From Mesorhizobium waimense (GTDB lineage: Bacteria > Pseudomonadota > Alphaproteobacteria > Rhizobiales > Rhizobiaceae): a DNA stretch of 64,000 bases. The stretch spans positions 1 to 64,000 of the forward strand of contig NZ_QZWZ01000020.1 in NCBI RefSeq assembly GCF_003601975.1, in the 5' to 3' direction. The first letter of the stretch is position 1, and each line of letters begins with the position of its first letter. Under the pieces are notes generated by a model. It was given only the letters and a program-made list of their open reading frames with translations. It ran no database searches and was not told the origin of the DNA. Position numbers and translations under genes: made by a program. Below, piece after piece: positions 59,762 through 64,000 of this stretch.

Positions 59762-60397
59762 TTAGCGCCTGATCATCACCGGCGGCCGCCGCTGCTCCCA
59801 GCCCTCGCGCTGCAGCGTCGGCACGTCGTGCTCCTCGCTCGGATAGCCGACGCAGAAATAGCCGATCAGCGTCCATTCGGGCGGCGTGTCGAGGATCTCG
59901 GTCATCTCGGCTGGATCGAGGATCGAGACCCAGCCGACGCCGATGCCTTCCGCGCGTGCTGCAAGCCACAGCGTGTGCACCGCCATCACCGCAGAATAGT
60001 CAATCGTCGCCGGCATCGTCAGGCGGCCCAGGCCGTGGCCTTGCCCCGTTGTGCGGTCGGCGAAGACCGCGAACTGGCAGGGCGCCTCGGCAAGCCCGGC
60101 GAGCTTCAGGCGCGCGTAGAGCGCCGCGCGCTCGCCCGAGAAGTATGCCAGCGCCTCGGCGTTGCAGCGCTCGAAGCAGCGTTTCACGGCGTTGCGACGC
60201 TCCGGACTTTCGACGACGACGAAGCGCCAAGGCTGGCTGAGGCCGACAGACGGCGCAATGCTGGCAAGCTCGAGCAGCCGCTCCAGCGTGCCTTCGGCCA
60301 GCGGCGTCGGCTTGAAGCGCCTGACGTCGCGGCGCCAGCGCAGCAGCGTTTCCAGCCCGGTGCGAAAGTCGTCGGAGAAATCCGGACCTGAGGTCAT
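59762..60397 (-). CDS. bluB: 5,6-dimethylbenzimidazole synthase
   Basis: A 211-residue nitroreductase-fold enzyme that splits FMNH2 to the lower ligand of vitamin B12. RWRRDVRRFKPTPL, SIAPSVGLSQPWRFVVV and the GVGWVSILDP segment are diagnostic of BluB. ATG 60397 is chosen; the longer open frame upstream is not needed. Its last 17 codons are repeated 2.9 kb away, so the present 3' end came with the islet and differs only in the final codon (CGC TAA instead of CGG TAG). Confidence 0.9.
   Translation of the reverse strand: MTSGPDFSDDFRTGLETLLRWRRDVRRFKPTPLAEGTLERLLELASIAPSVGLSQPWRFVVVESPERRNAVKRCFERCNAEALAYFSGERAALYARLKLAGLAEAPCQFAVFADRTTGQGHGLGRLTMPATIDYSAVMAVHTLWLAARAEGIGVGWVSILDPAEMTEILDTPPEWTLIGYFCVGYPSEEHDVPTLQREGWEQRRPPVMIRR
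59766..59814. repeat. 49-bp direct repeat, right copy (current bluB 3' end)
   Basis: Identical to 56849-56897. It forms the present end of the bluB reading frame and the right border of the islet. Confidence 0.85.
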
Positions 60398-60527
60398 GCT
60401 GCTATATTGCCTTCGTTGCGGTCGCCCGGATTCACCCGCTGCTTCTTGGCCTCGATCAAGGCAGCGATGAGGCGTGCAAAGCGACGCAAGCGCACCTGCT
60501 TTGTCGCATTTCGGAAGCGGTGGGCGG

Positions 60528-61220
60528 TTACGCCGCCGCCGCCACCGTGCGGCCGAGGCCGCCATTGAGATCGAGGCAGCGTTCGAACCATTGCGCCACG
60601 ATGTCGCTATGTTCCAGCAGCCGGTAGGGCGAGGCGATGCGTGCCCATTGCAGCGCGCCGAAGGCGATGTAGTCGGCAAAAAGGGGCGAGGCGCCGCCAA
60701 TGAAAGGCTGGTAGCCGAGCATCGAGCGCAATGGCTCCAGCGAGGCGCGGAATGCGTTTAGTCCGGCGTCGCGGCCAGCCACCACCTCTTCCAGCCGCTT
60801 GCCGAAGCGCTGCTCGCGGTTCTGCCGGAAATAGGCGGCATTCGGCTCGTCCTGCATGGCGTGCAGGTCCATGACCGCCACGGTGTTGATGTAGGGATGG
60901 ATGGTCAACTGCGACCAGCGTTCGATGAAGCGTGCCATCGCCTTGCCGCCGTCGCCGGAAAACAAGGTCGGCCGCTCCGGATAGGTCTCGTCGAGATAGA
61001 GCGCGATGGCGAAGGAATCAGCGATCACCTTCTCGCCATCGCGGATCACCGGAACGAGCTTCGAAATACCGCCCTCGACGTTGGGCACTTCGAGGAAACG
61101 CGTCGGCACGCTGGAACTGGTGAGCCCCTTGTGGGCGAGCGCCATCGCGATCTTCCAGCAATGCGGGCTGAACGGGCGGGCAGAATCGCGTCCGACGAGG
61201 TCATAGAACAGAATGGTCAT
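60528..61220 (-). CDS. Glutathione S-transferase-family protein
   Basis: A 230-residue GST-like protein. The N-domain has ARPFSPHCWKIAMALAHKG with Ser/Cys in the catalytic region, SKLVPVIRDGEK with the cis-Pro, and ADSFAIALYLDE. The C-domain is helical and ends with a short Ala run. It resembles beta-etherase/GST groups of alphaproteobacteria. Substrate unknown. It is divergent from a DinB gene by 60 nt. Confidence 0.84.
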   Translation of the reverse strand: MTILFYDLVGRDSARPFSPHCWKIAMALAHKGLTSSSVPTRFLEVPNVEGGISKLVPVIRDGEKVIADSFAIALYLDETYPERPTLFSGDGGKAMARFIERWSQLTIHPYINTVAVMDLHAMQDEPNAAYFRQNREQRFGKRLEEVVAGRDAGLNAFRASLEPLRSMLGYQPFIGGASPLFADYIAFGALQWARIASPYRLLEHSDIVAQWFERCLDLNGGLGRTVAAAA

Positions 61221-61280
61221 TGGCGCGAATCTTCCAAGGGTTTAGGTAGGCCGGAATTCGATGCGAGCGAGGCCGGAAAG

Positions 61281-61793
61281 ATGAAACAGCATTTCATGAT
61301 GTTCGCGGCCTACAATCAATGGGCCAATGGACGCATCTACGAGGCCGCCGCCGATCTCGTCGACGAAGAATTCGAAAGGGATGTCGGCGCCTTCTTCGGC
61401 TCGATGGCGGGCACGCTCAACCATCTTCTTGCCGCCGATCGTGTCTGGATGAAGCGCTTCACCGGCGAGGGCGATGCACCTTCGAGGACCGACACGATCA
61501 TCCACCGCGCCCTGTCTGTCCTCAGCCTGGCACGCGAAGCGGAGGACAAGAGGATCATCGACTGGGTCGGCGGCATGAGTGACAAGGCGATCGCCGGCCG
61601 CTTCTCCTACATGACGCTTACCGAGATGCGCACTGTCTCGCAGCGGCTGGCGCCGGCGCTCAGCCACTTCTTCAACCATCAGACCCATCACCGCGGCCAG
61701 GCGCATATGATCCTGACTGTGCTCGGCCGGCCTTCCGTGCCGCTCGACCTGGTGTTGTTCCAGCGCAGCGAGGAAGGCCGTGCCTACGCCTGA
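61281..61793 (+). CDS. DinB-family protein
   Basis: A 170-residue four-helix-bundle DinB protein. Metal ligands are in LNHLLAADRVW and FFNHQTHHRGQ, with HxxxH in the last helix. MKQHFMMFAAYNQWANGRI is the family start. A second, diverged DinB gene is at 37615. AGGCCGGAAAG precedes ATG 61281. Confidence 0.87.
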   Translation: MKQHFMMFAAYNQWANGRIYEAAADLVDEEFERDVGAFFGSMAGTLNHLLAADRVWMKRFTGEGDAPSRTDTIIHRALSVLSLAREAEDKRIIDWVGGMSDKAIAGRFSYMTLTEMRTVSQRLAPALSHFFNHQTHHRGQAHMILTVLGRPSVPLDLVLFQRSEEGRAYA

Positions 61794-62019
61794 TTTCGGG
61801 ATCAGATTGTCTTATATTAGGAATTTCTAAAGTTTTAGAATAAAGCGCGCCTTGTTTTAGCGTAGCAATGAAATATTCAAAAACTAAGATTCATGGAAAA
61901 AGAAAGAGCGTTGAAACTGAAGTGCATCTCCAAGCGTAGCCCTTGCTGCATGAGCAATATAACGGATTTGTTCCAAGAAATTGCGGTGCAGGAACTGGAT
62001 GGCAACAAAGGAGAGTGTC

Positions 62020-62604
62020 ATGCCTAGTATCGTTCGGAGAATCGCTGGAACTTTTGCAAGTGGAGCGATTGTCGTTATTCTCGCCGCTCCTGGAAATGCG
62101 GCTGAGGTTGGCCTTGGTGGCCTTGGCGGCGTTTCCATCGGCGGCAATTCAGCCAACGGTAATGTGGGCGGCGCCAATGGGGCCAACGCAGACGCTTCCT
62201 TCGGCGGCAGCAGCACCAGCGCCAACGCTTCGATCGGCGGCTCGGGGGCCGCCAATGCCGACGCCACCATTGGTGACGGTGGTGCCGCGGCTACGGCGTC
62301 CCTGGGCGGGACCAACGGCGTAGGGACCAATGCATCCCTGGGCACCGGCAATGGGGTCAATGGAGCGCTGGGAACGACGCTCGGCGGCACGAGCGCCAAT
62401 GTCGGTGTCGGCACCGGGGTTGGCATTCCTAGCACCCCCGGCACTCCGGCAACTCCCGGCACACTGGGTCTGCCCGGCGTCGTCGCTCAGATGTCGACCA
62501 GCCAGCTGACGCGGATGAAGAAGCGCTGCGTCGACGTGCTGAGCAGCGAAGGCACCTATGACCGCGAACTGCGGCAGCTCTGCCTGCTGATTTCGCGCCG
62601 GTAA
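62020..62604 (+). CDS. Exported Gly/Ala/Asn-rich repeat protein
   Basis: A 194-residue exported protein (signal peptide ends near APGNAAEV). Residues about 30-140 are a low-complexity run of 11- to 12-residue units ending ASFGG, ASIGG, ATIGD, ASLGG, ASLGT, which could form a beta-solenoid. A Pro/Thr linker (STPGTPATPGTLG) and a basic about 40-residue C-terminal domain with two Cys (RCVDVL and RQLCLL) follow. Unknown function; possible surface or matrix protein. AAAGGAGAG precedes ATG 62020. An AT-rich 226-bp promoter region lies upstream. Confidence 0.7.
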   Translation: MPSIVRRIAGTFASGAIVVILAAPGNAAEVGLGGLGGVSIGGNSANGNVGGANGANADASFGGSSTSANASIGGSGAANADATIGDGGAAATASLGGTNGVGTNASLGTGNGVNGALGTTLGGTSANVGVGTGVGIPSTPGTPATPGTLGLPGVVAQMSTSQLTRMKKRCVDVLSSEGTYDRELRQLCLLISRR

Positions 62605-62620
62605 CGCCGGATCCCGAACG

Positions 62621-62656
62621 CCGGTCCCCGGCGAAACCGATCTCGCCGGGGACCGG
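62621..62656 (+). terminator. Hairpin after the repeat protein gene
   Basis: CCGGTCCCCGGCGA and its exact complement, a 14-bp stem with an 8-nt loop, 16 nt past the stop. No T-run follows. Confidence 0.55.
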
Positions 62657-62851
62657 GTGCGGAAGGAATTTTTTGCGACGGCGCTCGTGCGTCCCGCGCA
62701 CCCGCTCCGCACTGGATCGGCGGGAGTGTCGACCAGCCGATCGCGGGGAGTGTCGACCGGCCGTGAGGCTTCTGCGGCACACTCTTACCGCGTGGCCCCG
62801 ACGCAGCTTTCGAACAGGCCACGCGTTGTCGAGAACCTCCGGCCAGTCTGA

Positions 62852-62878
62852 AGGCCCGCCACGCAGATGGCGGGCCTT
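62852..62878 (+). terminator. Hairpin terminator, likely of the upstream transcript
   Basis: AGGCCCGCCA and its complement around CGCAGA, followed by TTTG. The 400-bp stretch 62605-63024 that contains it has no gene; it also holds a short direct repeat GAGTGTCGACC near 62728 and 62750. Confidence 0.5.
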
Positions 62879-63024
62879 TGCACCGCTCCGGCCAATAAAT
62901 ATTAGCGCATAGAACATTAGTGTCTTTGCGGGGAAAGTTTAACCATGTTCGGATTGCAACTCCGATCTTAGGACTTCATTTGCCTTCCCGCATCAGGATG
63001 ATCTGACGTAGTGGGAGCAATGGC

Positions 63025-63813
63025 ATGAGGATCGATTTGTCCCCGACAAGCTGGGGCAGGGTTATCGTGGTGACGGTCGTCGGCACGGCGATCTGCATTG
63101 GCGCTGCGTTCTTCGTCGATTCCTTCAATTTCCCCCATCTGTCGCCCGAAGCGCTGTGGCACGCGCAATTGACCGACCTGTTCCTGCCGCTGGTGCTGGC
63201 GGGATCGTTTTTCTTCTTCCTGATGTTCAAGATGCGCCAGTTGGCCATCGCCCAGAAGGAACTGAGCATCGTCGCGGCCACCGACAGCCTGACGGCGGTG
63301 TTCAACCGTGGCGCATTCTCGATGCTCGTCGAAGCCTATCTCGATCAGGCCCGCAGCCAGGCGGTCGTCAATGCCGGTGCGTTCCTGATCGTCGACGCCG
63401 ATCACTTCAAGACCATCAACGATCGCCTCGGACACGATTGCGGCGATCAGGCGCTGAAACTGATCGCCAAGACGATCCAGGATCAGCTGCGCGGCGCAGA
63501 CATCGTCGGCCGCATTGGTGGCGAGGAATTCGCGGTCTTTCTTCCCGGCGCCGACCCCTCGCAGTCCTGGCTGGTCGCCGAGGGCATAAGGCGGCGGATC
63601 CGCGAGGTGGAATTTGCTCCAGGCGGGCGGCCTTGCCCGCTTTCCGTGAGCATAGGCGGCATCGCCTTCAGCGGCCCGACCACCTATGCCGACATGTTCC
63701 GGGTGGCCGACGAGCACCTCTACAAGGCCAAGTCGAACGGCCGCGATCAGGTCAGCTTCGAAACGACCGGGCTGCGCGGTCCGGCGGTCGGCGACGCCGC
63801 GACCGTCCACTGA
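63025..63813 (+). CDS. Membrane-bound diguanylate cyclase (GGDEF)
   Basis: A 262-residue protein with two transmembrane helices (about 11-32 and 50-70) and a GGDEF domain. The active site is GGEEF (165-169), and RGAD at 156-159 is the RxxD inhibitory site five residues before it, so c-di-GMP feedback is expected. FLIVDADHFKTINDRLGHDCGDQAL carries the Mg/GTP residues. There is no sensory domain besides the short periplasmic loop. Product c-di-GMP would favour surface attachment and polysaccharide. Confidence 0.9.
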   Translation: MRIDLSPTSWGRVIVVTVVGTAICIGAAFFVDSFNFPHLSPEALWHAQLTDLFLPLVLAGSFFFFLMFKMRQLAIAQKELSIVAATDSLTAVFNRGAFSMLVEAYLDQARSQAVVNAGAFLIVDADHFKTINDRLGHDCGDQALKLIAKTIQDQLRGADIVGRIGGEEFAVFLPGADPSQSWLVAEGIRRRIREVEFAPGGRPCPLSVSIGGIAFSGPTTYADMFRVADEHLYKAKSNGRDQVSFETTGLRGPAVGDAATVH

Positions 63814-63869
63814 ACAACGATCCTTTGACACTCAGTTCCCGCTGACGCCGGCGGGACAGCATCCCGCTA

Positions 63870-64000
63870 TCAGGCGGCGTAGCCGCCAAAACCGCGCGCG
63901 ACCGGCTTGACCGAGACGGCGGGCTGGGCGGCCGGCCAGAGCACGCCAGCGGTCACCGCGAAGCTGATCAGCGCATCGCGCGCCGCATCGAGGGAAATAT
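63870..64000 (-). CDS. C-terminal end of an unidentified gene
   Basis: A leftward open frame enters from the right edge and stops at 63870. About 43 codons are visible, with SLDAARDALISFAVTAGVLW and VARGFGGYAA. The make-up is protein-like but no family can be named from this part. It is convergent with the GGDEF gene; a small GCGGGA-TCCCGC hairpin at 63851-63867 lies between them. Confidence 0.4.
   Translation of the reverse strand, partial: ISLDAARDALISFAVTAGVLWPAAQPAVSVKPVARGFGGYAA

Noticed and set aside
56849..59814. The bluB islet as an active integrative element
   Set aside because: No integrase, transposase or relaxase is encoded between the repeats; it looks like a remnant or a recombination product.

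Overview
The window looks like a chromosomal segment of a Mesorhizobium-like alphaproteobacterium (Hyphomicrobiales). The basis is high GC, dense operons with ATGA/GTGA stop-start overlaps, an SDR-uvrC-pgsA-moaD-moaE core block, an Omp25/31-type porin, a DUF995 gene, LpsL/GalE/UXS sugar-nucleotide enzymes and rhizobial-type intergenic palindromes. The genus is an inference. No rRNA, tRNA or CRISPR array was seen.

Layout. 1-7.9 kb: the 3' end of an IS630-family element abuts an M20 amidohydrolase gene, followed by an AraC regulator, a ThuEFG-like sugar ABC transporter without an ATPase gene, an APH-family kinase, and a MarR/cytochrome b561 pair divergent from an ABM-domain monooxygenase. 8.0-13.0 kb: a two-unit arsenic cluster (arsR, thioredoxin-type arsC, aqpS-like channel, glutaredoxin-type arsC; then a second arsR, a flavoprotein with a Cys-rich tail, and an MFS exporter). 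No arsB, acr3 or arsH is present. 13.0-30.0 kb: a surface-polysaccharide region with two large paralogous GT4-GT2 fusion proteins that share a C-terminal domain, a GT2_4-type transferase, a sulfotransferase-like protein, small exported proteins, LpsL-like epimerase, a polyprenyl-phosphate-type GT2, a flippase-like LPG_synthase_TM protein, GalE and UXS. 30.0-43.8 kb: a 1 kb non-coding stretch, then mixed accessory and housekeeping genes (three TetR regulators, two with clear operators; RlmJ; LysE and EamA exporters; DinB; a histone H1-like protein; a frameshifted S41-like gene; GST, TfoX-N, GFA; a ROK regulator). 44.0-49.3 kb: a leftward operon with an Frc-like sugar ABC transporter plus cyclase-family and amidase genes. 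49.7-56.5 kb: porin, a FolM/PTR1-like SDR, uvrC, pgsA, moaD, moaE, a frameshifted YbaY-META gene and ndk. 56.6-61.8 kb: bluB, whose 3' end carries an islet bounded by a 49-bp direct repeat, then GST and DinB. 61.8-64 kb: a repetitive Gly/Ala/Asn-rich exported protein, a GGDEF protein and the end of an unidentified gene.

The most unusual points are: the 2.9-kb islet between 49-bp repeats at the 3' end of bluB (GNAT fragment, Tat-exported nitroreductase-like protein, frameshifted TetR); the paired GT4-GT2 fusions with a shared tail domain; the arsenic cluster built on a channel plus an uncharacterised flavoprotein/MFS pair; and at least four single-base frameshifts, which are either real decay or consensus errors. 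Functions are inferred from motifs and context only; no database search was run.
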